A stretch of DNA of 8,826 bases from Gammaproteobacteria bacterium (GTDB lineage: Bacteria; Pseudomonadota; Gammaproteobacteria; Steroidobacterales; Steroidobacteraceae), in contig JAOUGR010000073.1 in assembly GCA_029857655.1 (NCBI GenBank), positions 1 to 8,826 of the forward strand. The letters run 5' to 3'. Position 1 is the first letter of the stretch; each line of letters opens with the position of its first letter. The notes under the pieces were generated by a model. That model saw nothing but the letters and a program-made list of their open reading frames with translations. It made no database searches and was not told the origin of the DNA. Positions 1-6,330 of the stretch are shown in pieces. The translations under genes and the position numbers were made by a program.

Positions 1-1
1 A

Positions 2-487
2 TGGGGTACCGAAACCTGGCCTCTCGTCGCGGAAGTCGAGGTCATCGACCGCGGCGGCGAACGGCGCAGGCGTGCCGCCACCGAGTATCGCTTCAGCTAT
101 CGCAGCGTGACGCCCCCGGTTGCGGGTGAGTGGTATCTCGCCGCCACCTTCCGATTCGAGGCGCGCCCGGATGCCAGCACTGATTCCATCCGCAAGCTCC
201 TCGAACGGCGCCACGAGACCCAGCCGATCGGCGAGTGGAGTTGCGGCTCGGTATTCACGAATCCACCCGGCGGCTACGCTGCGCAGCTGATCGATTCGGC
301 CGGTCTCAAGGGCTACCGCATCGGCGGCGCATCGGTCTCGACCAAGCACGCCAACTTCATCGTCAATGAGGGGCGGGCGACGGCGACCGATCTCGAAGAA
401 CTCGTGCGTCACGTGCAGGAGACGGTGTTGCGCGTGCACGGCGTCCGGCTGACACCGGAAGTGCGGATGATCGGGGAGGCCGCATGA
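2..487 (+). CDS. murB: UDP-N-acetylenolpyruvoylglucosamine reductase MurB, C-terminal 161 residues (5' end outside window)
   Basis: MurB reduces UDP-GlcNAc-enolpyruvate to UDP-MurNAc with NADPH and FAD in the cytoplasm, the second committed step of peptidoglycan precursor synthesis. The frame is open from base 2, beginning WGTETWP, so the gene starts upstream. Numbering from the first visible codon, the substrate-binding Tyr is probably Y33 in FSYRS. The proton-donating Ser is S83 in SCGSVFTNPPG. The conserved KGYRIGGASVSTKHANFIVN block follows, and the catalytic Glu is E153 in LTPEVRMIG. Only 78 residues follow S83, against about 113 in E. coli MurB, so this is the shorter type II form rather than the E. 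coli type I form. The TGA stop overlaps the ddlB ATG by 4 nt (ATGA), indicating translational coupling. An internal GTG at 107 is not the start, because homologous sequence continues upstream of it. Confidence 0.95.
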   Translation, partial: WGTETWPLVAEVEVIDRGGERRRRAATEYRFSYRSVTPPVAGEWYLAATFRFEARPDASTDSIRKLLERRHETQPIGEWSCGSVFTNPPGGYAAQLIDSAGLKGYRIGGASVSTKHANFIVNEGRATATDLEELVRHVQETVLRVHGVRLTPEVRMIGEAA

Positions 488-1452
488 GCCGCCTGCGCGC
501 AAGCGGCAGCGAGTTCCGCCGGGTAACGGATGCGTCCGAGTTTGGGCAGGTCGCCGTGCTGATGGGCGGTCTCTCGGCCGAGCGCGAGATCTCGCTGCTG
601 ACCGGCGGCGCGGTGCTGCAGGCCCTCAAAGCGCGCGGCATCAATGCGGTCGGATTTGATCCATCCGAAAAACGATTGACGGATCTTGTCGCCGCCAACA
701 TCGACCGGGTCTGGATCGCATTGCATGGTCCGGGCGGCGAGGACGGTGCCGTGCAGGGCGCACTCGAATGGATGGGCATGCCCTACACGGGATCCGGTGT
801 GCTCGGTTCCGCTGTCGGCATGGACAAGCTGCGCACCAAGCGCCTGGCACAGGCCGCGGGTGTCGCGACGCCGCCGTGGATCCTGTTGACCGGGGCCGCG
901 GATTTTCCGCGCGCGCTCGAGGAGCTGGGCCTGCCGATTGCGGTGAAGCCGGCAAGCCAGGGCTCGAGTGTCGGCATGAGCCGCGTCGAGTCGCCGGCGG
1001 AATTGCCGACCGCCTGGCGCGCGGCGGCGGCGCTCGATCCGGTCGTCATCGCCGAGCGCTGGTTCACCGGGGGCGAATTCACCGTCGGAATACTGCAGGG
1101 CGAGGCACTGCCTGCCATCCGCATCGAGACACCGCGCAGTTTCTACGACTACCAGGCGAAGTATTTCGCGGACGACACGCGCTACCTCATTCCCTGCGGA
1201 CTGCCGGCCACTGATGAGTCGGCGATGCAGGCTGCGGCGCTTGCGACATTCGCCGCAACCGGGGCCTCGGGCTGGGGCCGAGTGGATTTCGTGATGGGAG
1301 CAGAGGGCGCTCCGTTGCTGCTGGAAATCAACACCGTGCCCGGCATGACGAGTCACAGCCTGGTGCCGATGGCGGCCGCCGCGGCCGGCATCGATTTCAA
1401 CGAACTCGTTTGGCGGATCCTCGAAACCAGCTTCGCACGCGAGAGGACCTGA
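484..1452 (+). CDS. ddlB: D-alanine--D-alanine ligase
   Basis: This ATP-grasp ligase joins two D-alanines for the peptidoglycan stem pentapeptide. It has 322 residues against 306 in E. coli DdlB; the difference is mostly an N-terminal extension of about 18 residues. Residues matching the family's active site are E33 in GGLSAERE, K155, S161 in the QGSSVGMS loop, K226 and Y227 in FYDYQAKYF, R266 and D268 in GRVDFV, and E281 and N283 in LLEINTVPGMT. Tyr at 227 (not Phe) in the specificity loop indicates D-Ala-D-Ala rather than D-Ala-D-lactate synthesis, by established family rules. The ATG overlaps the murB stop and is preceded by a strong Shine-Dalgarno GGGGAGG at 473-479, 4 nt upstream, which fixes the start. 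The position between murB and ftsQ is the classical ddlB site in the dcw cluster. Confidence 0.97.
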   Translation: MSRLRASGSEFRRVTDASEFGQVAVLMGGLSAEREISLLTGGAVLQALKARGINAVGFDPSEKRLTDLVAANIDRVWIALHGPGGEDGAVQGALEWMGMPYTGSGVLGSAVGMDKLRTKRLAQAAGVATPPWILLTGAADFPRALEELGLPIAVKPASQGSSVGMSRVESPAELPTAWRAAAALDPVVIAERWFTGGEFTVGILQGEALPAIRIETPRSFYDYQAKYFADDTRYLIPCGLPATDESAMQAAALATFAATGASGWGRVDFVMGAEGAPLLLEINTVPGMTSHSLVPMAAAAAGIDFNELVWRILETSFARERT

Positions 1453-1458
1453 ACGGAC

Positions 1459-2274
1459 ATGGGACTGATACGCAAGCGCAATCGCCACAAGCCCGCGGGC
1501 CGGCACTTCGAGCTGCCCGAGCTCGAGTGGACGCGTGCCGGGCGCCTGGCCGGCGCCTTGCTCGCGCTCGCGGCGCTCGCGACCCTGCTTGCGATGGGCC
1601 TCGACCAGCCGGTGCGCAGCATCGTCATCGACGGCCAGTTCCAGCGCGTCACGGCGGTCGAGGTCGAGCAGGCGGCGCGGAGTGCGCTCAGGGGCGGATT
1701 CGTCAGCGCCAACCTCGACCGGCTCCGCGATGCCGTCGAGGCGCTTGCATGGGTCGATCGCGTACGCGTGCAGCGGCTGTGGCCCGATCGCATCCAGGTG
1801 GAGGTCGTCGAGCAGCAGGCTGCCGCGCGCTGGGGCGAGGACGGCCTGCTGAATACGCGCGGTGAGCTGTTCGCCGAGGGCGTACGCCACGTGCCACCGG
1901 AATTGCCGCGGCTCGACGGTCCGGAGGGCAGCGAATGGCAGGTCGCCCAGCGCTATCTCGCAATCCAGGGACGGCTGGTCGAGCAGGGCCTGCGGGTCGC
2001 TGCGCTCAGGCTCGACGCACGCGGCGCCTGGGACCTCGACCTGTCGAATGGCGTGACTGTGCGTCTCGGGCGTCGTCAGGTGGCTGAACGAATGGACCGC
2101 CTGGTGCAGGTCGCCGCCCAGGTCATAGCGGGACGCGCAGCGGAGATCGCCTACGTGGACATGCGCTACTCGAACGGTTTTTCGATCGGCTGGCGCCCCG
2201 ATCGCAAGGCGGCGCGCGCCAGGGCCGCTGCGCTTGCCGACCGCAGGGCGGGAGATCCACAGAGCGATGGCTAA
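1459..2274 (+). CDS. ftsQ: Cell division protein FtsQ
   Basis: FtsQ is a bitopic inner-membrane divisome protein that, with FtsB and FtsL, links early and late division proteins. The 271-residue product has a basic cytoplasmic tail (about 1-27), one transmembrane helix (about 28-48, rich in Ala and Leu) and a periplasmic POTRA domain (about 51-119, beginning VRSIVIDGQF). A beta domain ends with YVDMRYSNGFSIGW at 232-245, matching the conserved VDLRY...GW signature of proteobacterial FtsQ. The basic C-terminal tail after about 246 is poorly conserved in this family. The ATG lies 6 nt after the ddlB stop. The best Shine-Dalgarno is GAGAGGA at 1441-1447 inside ddlB, rather far at 11 nt, so translation may depend on coupling. 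The 3' end overlaps ftsA by 8 nt. Confidence 0.95.
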   Translation: MGLIRKRNRHKPAGRHFELPELEWTRAGRLAGALLALAALATLLAMGLDQPVRSIVIDGQFQRVTAVEVEQAARSALRGGFVSANLDRLRDAVEALAWVDRVRVQRLWPDRIQVEVVEQQAAARWGEDGLLNTRGELFAEGVRHVPPELPRLDGPEGSEWQVAQRYLAIQGRLVEQGLRVAALRLDARGAWDLDLSNGVTVRLGRRQVAERMDRLVQVAAQVIAGRAAEIAYVDMRYSNGFSIGWRPDRKAARARAAALADRRAGDPQSDG

Positions 2275-3499
2275 GCGTTCCGACCGCAACCTGATCGTGG
2301 GACTCGACATCGGCACGTCGAAAGTTGTCGCCATGGTCGGCGAGATGCATGCCGACGGCAGCCTCGAAGTAATCGGACTCGGATCGCATCCATCGCGTGG
2401 CCTGAAGAAGGGCGTGGTCGTCAACATCGACTCGACCGTGCAGTCGATCCAGCGAGCGATCGAGGAAGCCGAACTGATGGCGGGCGTCGAAATCCGCTCA
2501 GTGTTCACCGGAATCGCCGGCAGCCATGTCAGGAGCCTCAATTCGCACGGCATCGTCGCGATCAAGGACAAGGAAGTCACGAGCGGCGACGTCGCACGGG
2601 TGATGGATGCCGCGCAGGCCGTGCCGATCCCTGCCGACCAGAAGATCCTGCACGTGCTGCCGCAGGAATTCATCATCGACGGGCAGGAGGGCATCCGGGA
2701 ACCGATCGGGATGTCGGGTGTGCGGCTCGAAGCGCGGGTCCACATCGTCACCGGCGCCGAAAGCGCGGCGCAGAACATCGTCAAGTGCGTGCAGCGCTGC
2801 GGACTCGAGGTCGAGGACATCGTGCTCGAGCAGCTGGCGTCTTCGTTCGCGGTGCTGACCGACGACGAAAAGGACCTGGGTGTCTGCCTGGTGGATGTCG
2901 GCGGCGGCACCACCGACATCGCGGTGTTCTCGAGCGGCGCGATCCGGCACACCGCGGTAATACCGGTCGCAGGCGACCAGGTCACCAATGACATCGCGGT
3001 CTCGATGCGCACGCCGACTCCCTACGCGGAGGAGATCAAGATCCGCTACGCCTGCGCGCTGTCGCAGCTCGCGAATCCCGACGAGACGATCGAGGTTCCG
3101 AGTGTCGGCGACCGGCCGCCGCGGCGACTCGCGCGCCAGACGCTCGCCGAGATCGTCGAGCCGCGCTACGAGGAGCTGTTCACGCTGATCCGCGACGAGC
3201 TGCGGCGCTCCGGATTCGAGGAAGCGATCGCGGCCGGCATCGTGCTGACCGGCGGCAGCGCAAAGATGGAAGGTGCGGTGGAGCTGGCCGAGGAGATCTT
3301 CCACATGCCGGTACGGCTCGGCAGCCCAACTGGCGTCACCGGCCTCGGAGACGTCGTGCGCAATCCGATCCACGCGACTGGCGTGGGTCTCCTGCTTTAC
3401 GGCCGGGCAAATGCCGGCCAACCGGCGCCGAAACTCGTCGGTGACGGCGTCAAATCGGTAGTCGAACGGATGAAGTCGTGGTTCCAGGGTTATTTCTAG
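2267..3499 (+). CDS. ftsA: Cell division protein FtsA (actin-like membrane tether of FtsZ)
   Basis: FtsA is an actin-fold ATPase that anchors FtsZ filaments to the inner membrane and recruits later divisome proteins. It has 410 residues from ATG 2267 (E. coli 420). The phosphate-1 loop is GLDIGTSKV at 12-20, the FtsA-specific 1C (SHS2) region spans about 85-165, phosphate-2 is LVDVGGGTTDIAVF at 208-221, and the adenosine motif is IVLTGGSAKMEG at 325-336. The last 16 residues (395-410, with the MKSWFQGYF end) form the amphipathic membrane-targeting helix. The frame is open back to a TTG at 2234. ATG 2267 is preferred because homology begins there and ftsA then overlaps only 8 nt of ftsQ, with the ftsQ TAA inside ATGGCTAA. 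A purine-rich stretch at 2246-2254 is a distant, weak ribosome site, again suggesting coupling to ftsQ. Confidence 0.97.
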   Translation: MAKRSDRNLIVGLDIGTSKVVAMVGEMHADGSLEVIGLGSHPSRGLKKGVVVNIDSTVQSIQRAIEEAELMAGVEIRSVFTGIAGSHVRSLNSHGIVAIKDKEVTSGDVARVMDAAQAVPIPADQKILHVLPQEFIIDGQEGIREPIGMSGVRLEARVHIVTGAESAAQNIVKCVQRCGLEVEDIVLEQLASSFAVLTDDEKDLGVCLVDVGGGTTDIAVFSSGAIRHTAVIPVAGDQVTNDIAVSMRTPTPYAEEIKIRYACALSQLANPDETIEVPSVGDRPPRRLARQTLAEIVEPRYEELFTLIRDELRRSGFEEAIAAGIVLTGGSAKMEGAVELAEEIFHMPVRLGSPTGVTGLGDVVRNPIHATGVGLLLYGRANAGQPAPKLVGDGVKSVVERMKSWFQGYF

Positions 3500-3512
3500 C
3501 GGAGGAGCGGAC

Positions 3513-4703
3513 ATGTTTGAACTGATGGATTCATACAGCCAGACGGCTGTTATCAAGGTGATCGGCGTGGGCGGAGGCGGCGGCAACGCCGTTGCGCACA
3601 TGGCGAAGTGCGGCATCGAGGGCGTCGAGTTCATTTGCGTGAACACCGATGCACAGGCGTTGAAGCACTCGCAGGTGAAACACGCGCTGCAGATCGGCTG
3701 CAACATCACGAAGGGCCTTGGCGCCGGCGCCAACCCGGAGGTCGGGCGGCAGGCGGCCATGGAGGATCGTGACCGGATCATCGAGCTGATCGAAGGCTGC
3801 GACATGCTGTTCATCACGGCCGGCATGGGTGGCGGCACCGGCACCGGCGCGGCGCCGGTCGTGGCGCAGGTCGCGCGTGAGCTCGGGATACTGACGGTAG
3901 CCGTCGTGACCAAGCCATTCACGATGGAAGGCAGCAAGCGCCAGTCGATCGCCGACAACGGCATCACCGAGCTGTCGCGGCACGTCGATTCGCTGATCAC
4001 GATCCCGAACCAGAAGCTGCTCTCGGTACTCGGCGGTTCGACGACGCTGCTCGAGGCCTTCAAGAAAGCCAATGAGGTGCTGCAGGGCGCGGTGCAGGGC
4101 ATTGCCGAACTGATCACCCGGCCGGGCCTGATAAATGTCGACTTCGCCGACGTTCGCACCGTGATGTCCGAAACCGGGCTTGCGATGATGGGCTCCGGTG
4201 TCGGCACCGGCGAGAATCGCGCGCGCGCGGCGGCTGAGATGGCGATCTCGAGCCCGCTGCTCGAGGACATCAATCTGGCCGGTGCGCACGGCATCCTCGT
4301 CAATGTCACCGCGGGTCTCGACCTGTCGATCGGTGAGTTCGAGGAAGTGGGCAATACCGTCAAGCAGTTCGCGGCCGAAGACGCGACCGTCGTGGTCGGC
4401 ACCGTGATCGAGCCGGGGATGGAAGGCGAGTTGCGCGTCACCGTGGTCGCGACCGGTCTCGGCCGCGTCCAGGTCAAGGGCGCGGCACCTGCTGCAGCGC
4501 CGATTGCGGCGTCGGCACGGCGTCCCGGCGACGTCAAGCTGGTTGCCGGTCGTGGCAGGGCGGCACCGCCGGATTACAGCCACCTCGATCGGCCGGCGGT
4601 TCAGCGCCAGACCAAGCGTGCAGTTGGCGACGGGCTCCGTAGAGACTTCACTTCGGAGGATGTGCTGGACATCCCGGCGTTCCTGCGTCGCCAGGCCGAC
4701 TGA
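3513..4703 (+). CDS. ftsZ: Cell division GTPase FtsZ
   Basis: FtsZ is the tubulin-like GTPase that forms the cytokinetic Z ring. The 396-residue protein has the N-terminal nucleotide loop GVGGGGGNAV (18-27), VNTDAQAL (43-50) and the tubulin signature GGGTGTG at 106-112. The T7 synergy loop is NVDFADV at 208-214, where D210 and D213 would complete the neighbouring subunit's GTPase site. A beta domain extends to about 320. A short Ala/Pro/Arg-rich linker (about 322-378) is followed by the conserved C-terminal peptide DVLDIPAFLRRQAD (383-396), which binds FtsA and, in other species, ZipA, MinC and SlmA. The ATG is 13 nt after ftsA, with an excellent Shine-Dalgarno GGAGGAG at 3501-3507, 5 nt away. 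This is the strongest ribosome site in the operon and fits the high FtsZ dosage known in bacteria. Confidence 0.99.
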   Translation: MFELMDSYSQTAVIKVIGVGGGGGNAVAHMAKCGIEGVEFICVNTDAQALKHSQVKHALQIGCNITKGLGAGANPEVGRQAAMEDRDRIIELIEGCDMLFITAGMGGGTGTGAAPVVAQVARELGILTVAVVTKPFTMEGSKRQSIADNGITELSRHVDSLITIPNQKLLSVLGGSTTLLEAFKKANEVLQGAVQGIAELITRPGLINVDFADVRTVMSETGLAMMGSGVGTGENRARAAAEMAISSPLLEDINLAGAHGILVNVTAGLDLSIGEFEEVGNTVKQFAAEDATVVVGTVIEPGMEGELRVTVVATGLGRVQVKGAAPAAAPIAASARRPGDVKLVAGRGRAAPPDYSHLDRPAVQRQTKRAVGDGLRRDFTSEDVLDIPAFLRRQAD

Positions 4704-4770
4704 GGCCGCGGTGATTCGGGCGAGCGAGGCACGGGGCCTGCGCGCCGCGCGCATGCGGCTGCGGGCCCGA

Positions 4771-4799
4771 CGCTCGGCGAGCGGCCGACGCGCCGAGCG
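4771..4799 (+). other. G+C-rich hairpin downstream of ftsZ
   Basis: Perfect 9-bp inverted repeat: CGCTCGGCG at 4771-4779 pairs with CGCCGAGCG at 4791-4799 across an 11-nt loop. A further GCCC/GGGC pairing (4765-4768 with 4799-4802) can compete at the base. There is no T-run, so it is not a canonical intrinsic terminator. It lies 68 nt after the ftsZ stop and could protect the 3' end of the dcw mRNA or help terminate it, but in such G+C-rich DNA a 9-bp stem may also be incidental. Confidence 0.4.
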
Positions 4800-4846
4800 G
4801 GCGCGTGCTCCCGCCAGCCGCGATGCACCGTCATGATTCCGGGACG

Positions 4847-4883
4847 ACAGCCGCCGGCCATTCTCCGCTGGCCGGCGGCCTGT
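4847..4883 (+). terminator. Strong hairpin between ftsZ and lpxC, possible terminator or attenuator without U-tract
   Basis: Perfect 11-bp stem GCCGCCGGCCA (4850-4860) with TGGCCGGCGGC (4869-4879) and loop TTCTCCGC. Allowing one bulged C at 4880, three further pairs extend it (ACA 4847-4849 with TGT 4881-4883). This is the most stable obvious structure in the 221-nt ftsZ-lpxC gap. It lacks the T-run of a rho-independent terminator, so partial termination, transcript stabilisation or separation of lpxC from the dcw transcript are all possible. It sits immediately upstream of a possible lpxC promoter. Confidence 0.5.
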
Positions 4884-4897
4884 CGAACCGGCTGATG

Positions 4898-4906
4898 TGC
4901 TAGATT
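4898..4906 (+). promoter_or_regulatory. Possible extended -10 promoter for lpxC
   Basis: TGCTAGATT reads as an extended -10 (TG, one base, then TAGATT with 4 of 6 matches to TATAAT), 19 nt before the lpxC ATG. No convincing -35 lies 16-18 bp upstream (GCCTGT at 4878-4883 is poor), though extended -10 promoters can do without one. Its position just after the strong hairpin fits independent expression of lpxC, but sequence support is modest. Confidence 0.35.
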
Positions 4907-4924
4907 TCAGCCCAAAGGCGAACG

Positions 4925-5839
4925 ATGGCTCTCCAACGAACCCTACGTAATTCGATACGCGCAAGCGGTATCGGGCTTCACACTGGCCGCAAGGTCCTGA
5001 TGGTGCTGAGGCCTGCGCCGCCGAACACCGGCATCGTGTTCCGGCGCGTGGATCTCGACCCGCCCGTCGATATTGCGGCGCTCGCGACCAATGTGACGGA
5101 AACCAATCTCGGTACGACGCTTGCGGTCGGCACGGTTGGCGTTTCGACCGTCGAACACCTGCTGTCGGCGCTCGCCGGGCTCGGCATCGACAATTGCTTC
5201 ATCGAACTGACCGCGGGTGAAGTGCCGATCATGGACGGCAGCGCGGGTCCCTTCGTGTTCCTGATCCAGTCCGCCGGCATCGAGGATCAGAGTGCGGCCA
5301 AGCGCTTCGTGCGGGTGCGGCGTCGCGTGGAGGTCGAGGACGGCGACAAGTGGGCGCGTTTTGATCCGCATGAGGGCTTCCGCGTCAACTTCGAGATCGA
5401 ATTCGACCATCCGGTATTTCGCCGCCATTCCCAGCGCGCATCGATGGATTTCTCGAGCACGACATTCCTGCGTGAAGTCAGCCGCGCGCGGACCTTTGGC
5501 TTCATGCGCGATCTCGAATTCCTGCGGGCGCGCAATCTCGCGCTCGGCGGAACACTGGACAACGCGATAGTCCTCGATGACTACCGCATCCTCAATGAAG
5601 ACGGGTTGCGCTACGAGGACGAGTTCGTGCGCCACAAGATACTGGATGCGATCGGCGACCTTTACCTGCTGGGTCACTCGCTGATCGGCGAGTTCACCGG
5701 CTACAAGTCCGGTCACGCGCTGAATAACCAGTTGTTGCGCACGCTGCTGGCCGATGCCAGCTGCTGGGAGGAAGTGACCTTCCGGGATGGCGGCGCTGCG
5801 CCCATTTCCTACGCAGGCACGGCAAACGCGACCGCCTGA
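4925..5839 (+). CDS. lpxC: UDP-3-O-acyl-N-acetylglucosamine deacetylase LpxC
   Basis: LpxC is the zinc hydrolase that removes acetate from UDP-3-O-acyl-GlcNAc, the committed step of lipid A synthesis in the cytoplasm. The 304-residue length matches the family (E. coli 305). Zinc ligands by alignment are H78 (in [10 protein letters not shown]), H237 and D241 (in [10 protein letters not shown]). The catalytic base is E77, and H264 (in KSGHALNN) and T190 (in RARTFGF) are the expected oxyanion and contact residues. DGSAGPF (104-110) is also conserved. The ATG is preceded by a weak AAAGG at 4914-4918. The C-terminus ends in AGTANATA and lacks the LA...AVLA tail that makes E. coli LpxC an FtsH substrate. 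The gene is separated from ftsZ by hairpins, and its stop codon directly abuts that of the convergent gene. Confidence 0.98.
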   Translation: MALQRTLRNSIRASGIGLHTGRKVLMVLRPAPPNTGIVFRRVDLDPPVDIAALATNVTETNLGTTLAVGTVGVSTVEHLLSALAGLGIDNCFIELTAGEVPIMDGSAGPFVFLIQSAGIEDQSAAKRFVRVRRRVEVEDGDKWARFDPHEGFRVNFEIEFDHPVFRRHSQRASMDFSSTTFLREVSRARTFGFMRDLEFLRARNLALGGTLDNAIVLDDYRILNEDGLRYEDEFVRHKILDAIGDLYLLGHSLIGEFTGYKSGHALNNQLLRTLLADASCWEEVTFRDGGAAPISYAGTANATA

Positions 5840-5846
5840 TCAGGCG
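5833..5846. repeat. 14-bp perfect palindrome spanning two abutting convergent stop codons
   Basis: CGCCTGATCAGGCG is fully self-complementary. The TGA at 5837-5839 ends lpxC on + and the TCA at 5840-5842 is the TGA of the - strand gene. The two coding regions therefore meet with no intergenic base. In RNA it would give only a 5-bp stem with a GATC loop and no T-run, so it is at best a weak bidirectional pause site. Confidence 0.75.
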
Positions 5847-6145
5847 CGGTCCGAGCGCACCTTCACGACCACGCGGTCGATGGCGATGCCGAGTTCGGCG
5901 GCCAGCGCGTCCTTGAAACGGGGCGCCTGGTAACGCAGGCGCGTTCCCCAGGCGGCCGAGCGCACCAGTACGATCAGGGTCTTCTCCCGCATGACGGCAC
6001 CCCAGACCTCCTGGGCGAGCTCCGGAGCCAGCTGCGCCCGAAGCCCCGCCAGGGTCCGGTCGGCTGCCAGCGTGCCTTCCCGCAGCCGGCCGAGCATGCC
6101 CTGACCCTGTGCCAGCAAGTCACTGACGCGCGTCAGTTTTTTCAT
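5840..6145 (-). CDS. dciA: DciA-type (DUF721) replicative helicase loader, short form
   Basis: The 101-residue protein matches the DUF721/DciA family, which loads the DnaB replicative helicase in most bacteria lacking the phage-derived DnaC. The diagnostic part is the KH-like domain: a leading helix (about 30-48, ending EVWGAV), then the strand TLIVLVRSAAW, the turn WGTRLRYQAP, a helix FKDALAAEL and a final strand RVVVKV. The N-terminal segment MKKLTRVSDLL also fits. The protein stops about six residues after the KH fold. The V. cholerae and Pseudomonas proteins are about 150 residues with a disordered C-terminal tail, so the tail is missing here. The gene is convergent to lpxC with abutting stops and divergent from the M23 gene. 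Placement between lpxC and secA is the usual gammaproteobacterial site for this gene. The Shine-Dalgarno is weak. Family assignment is fairly sure; function is by homology. Confidence 0.85.
   Translation of the reverse strand: MKKLTRVSDLLAQGQGMLGRLREGTLAADRTLAGLRAQLAPELAQEVWGAVMREKTLIVLVRSAAWGTRLRYQAPRFKDALAAELGIAIDRVVVKVRSDRA
6122..6142 (+). terminator. Terminator-like palindrome plus T-run inside the first codons of dciA, facing lpxC transcription
   Basis: ACTGACGCGCGTCAGT at 6122-6137 is a perfect 16-bp palindrome, giving a 6-bp stem with a GCGC loop. On the + strand it is followed at once by T6 (6137-6142), the shape of an intrinsic terminator. It lies opposite codons 2-8 of dciA: the T-run is the complement of the two AAA lysine codons. 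Transcription leaving lpxC on + would stop here after crossing dciA antisense. In the dciA mRNA the same palindrome forms a hairpin 6 nt after the AUG, without a following U-run. The stem is short, so strength is uncertain. Confidence 0.55.
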
Positions 6146-6158
6146 TCAGGGCAGCCCC

Positions 6159-6195
6159 AGGATATCGAAAGTACTTGAGTTTCAAGGCTTTTTTT
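6159..6195 (-). promoter_or_regulatory. Possible dciA promoter with A-tract
   Basis: Reading the - strand, an A7 tract (6189-6195) is followed by TTGAAA (6180-6185, 5 of 6 to the -35 consensus) and, after a short 15-bp spacer, TATCCT (6159-6164, 4 of 6 to the -10). The A-tract just upstream of the -35 resembles an UP element. The -10 is only 13 nt from the ATG, so the leader would be very short. The short spacer is a weakness. Confidence 0.33.
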
Positions 6196-6216
6196 GGCAT
6201 TTTGCAGCGCTTAAGG

Positions 6217-6239
6217 GGTCCCCGCCGGGCCCCGGGACC
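6217..6239. other. Hairpin in the dciA-M23 divergent spacer
   Basis: GGTCCC (6217-6222) pairs with GGGACC (6234-6239) around a G+C-rich 11-nt interior that includes a further G-C pair after a bulge. The block sits in an otherwise less G+C-rich spacer. The rest of the 185-nt spacer (6146-6330) contains the possible dciA promoter, a small CTTGA/TCAAG dyad (6174-6186) next to the T7 run, and a CATAGTAAC element at 6280-6288 that might be a -10 for the M23 gene; I found no matching -35. Confidence 0.35.
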
Positions 6240-6330
6240 GGCAATCATGGCGCGCGCCCCCGGGCTGACGCGCTGGCGGCATAGTAACCGCCGACCGGTA
6301 CGAAGGGAGCCGTAGAAGTCCTTGCGAAGC

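Noticed and set aside
2234..2266. Upstream TTG start extending FtsA by 11 residues
   Set aside because: The extension has no family similarity, and ATG 2267 gives the normal FtsA N-terminus and a compact 8-nt overlap with ftsQ.
409..3012. 867-codon open frame on the - strand across ddlB, ftsQ and ftsA
   Set aside because: It lies antisense to three certain genes and its composition (Arg-, Ser-, Ala-, Pro-rich with no recognisable domain) is typical of shadow frames in G+C-rich DNA, where stop codons are rare opposite biased third positions.
2498..4537. 679-codon - strand open frame antisense to ftsA and ftsZ
   Set aside because: Same shadow effect; no domain, no ribosome site, and both sense genes are unambiguous.
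4504..4836. 110-codon + strand frame running from ftsZ into the following gap
   Set aside because: It overlaps the certain ftsZ 3' end in another frame, is Arg/Ser-rich and has no ribosome site; the gap itself shows no independent small gene.
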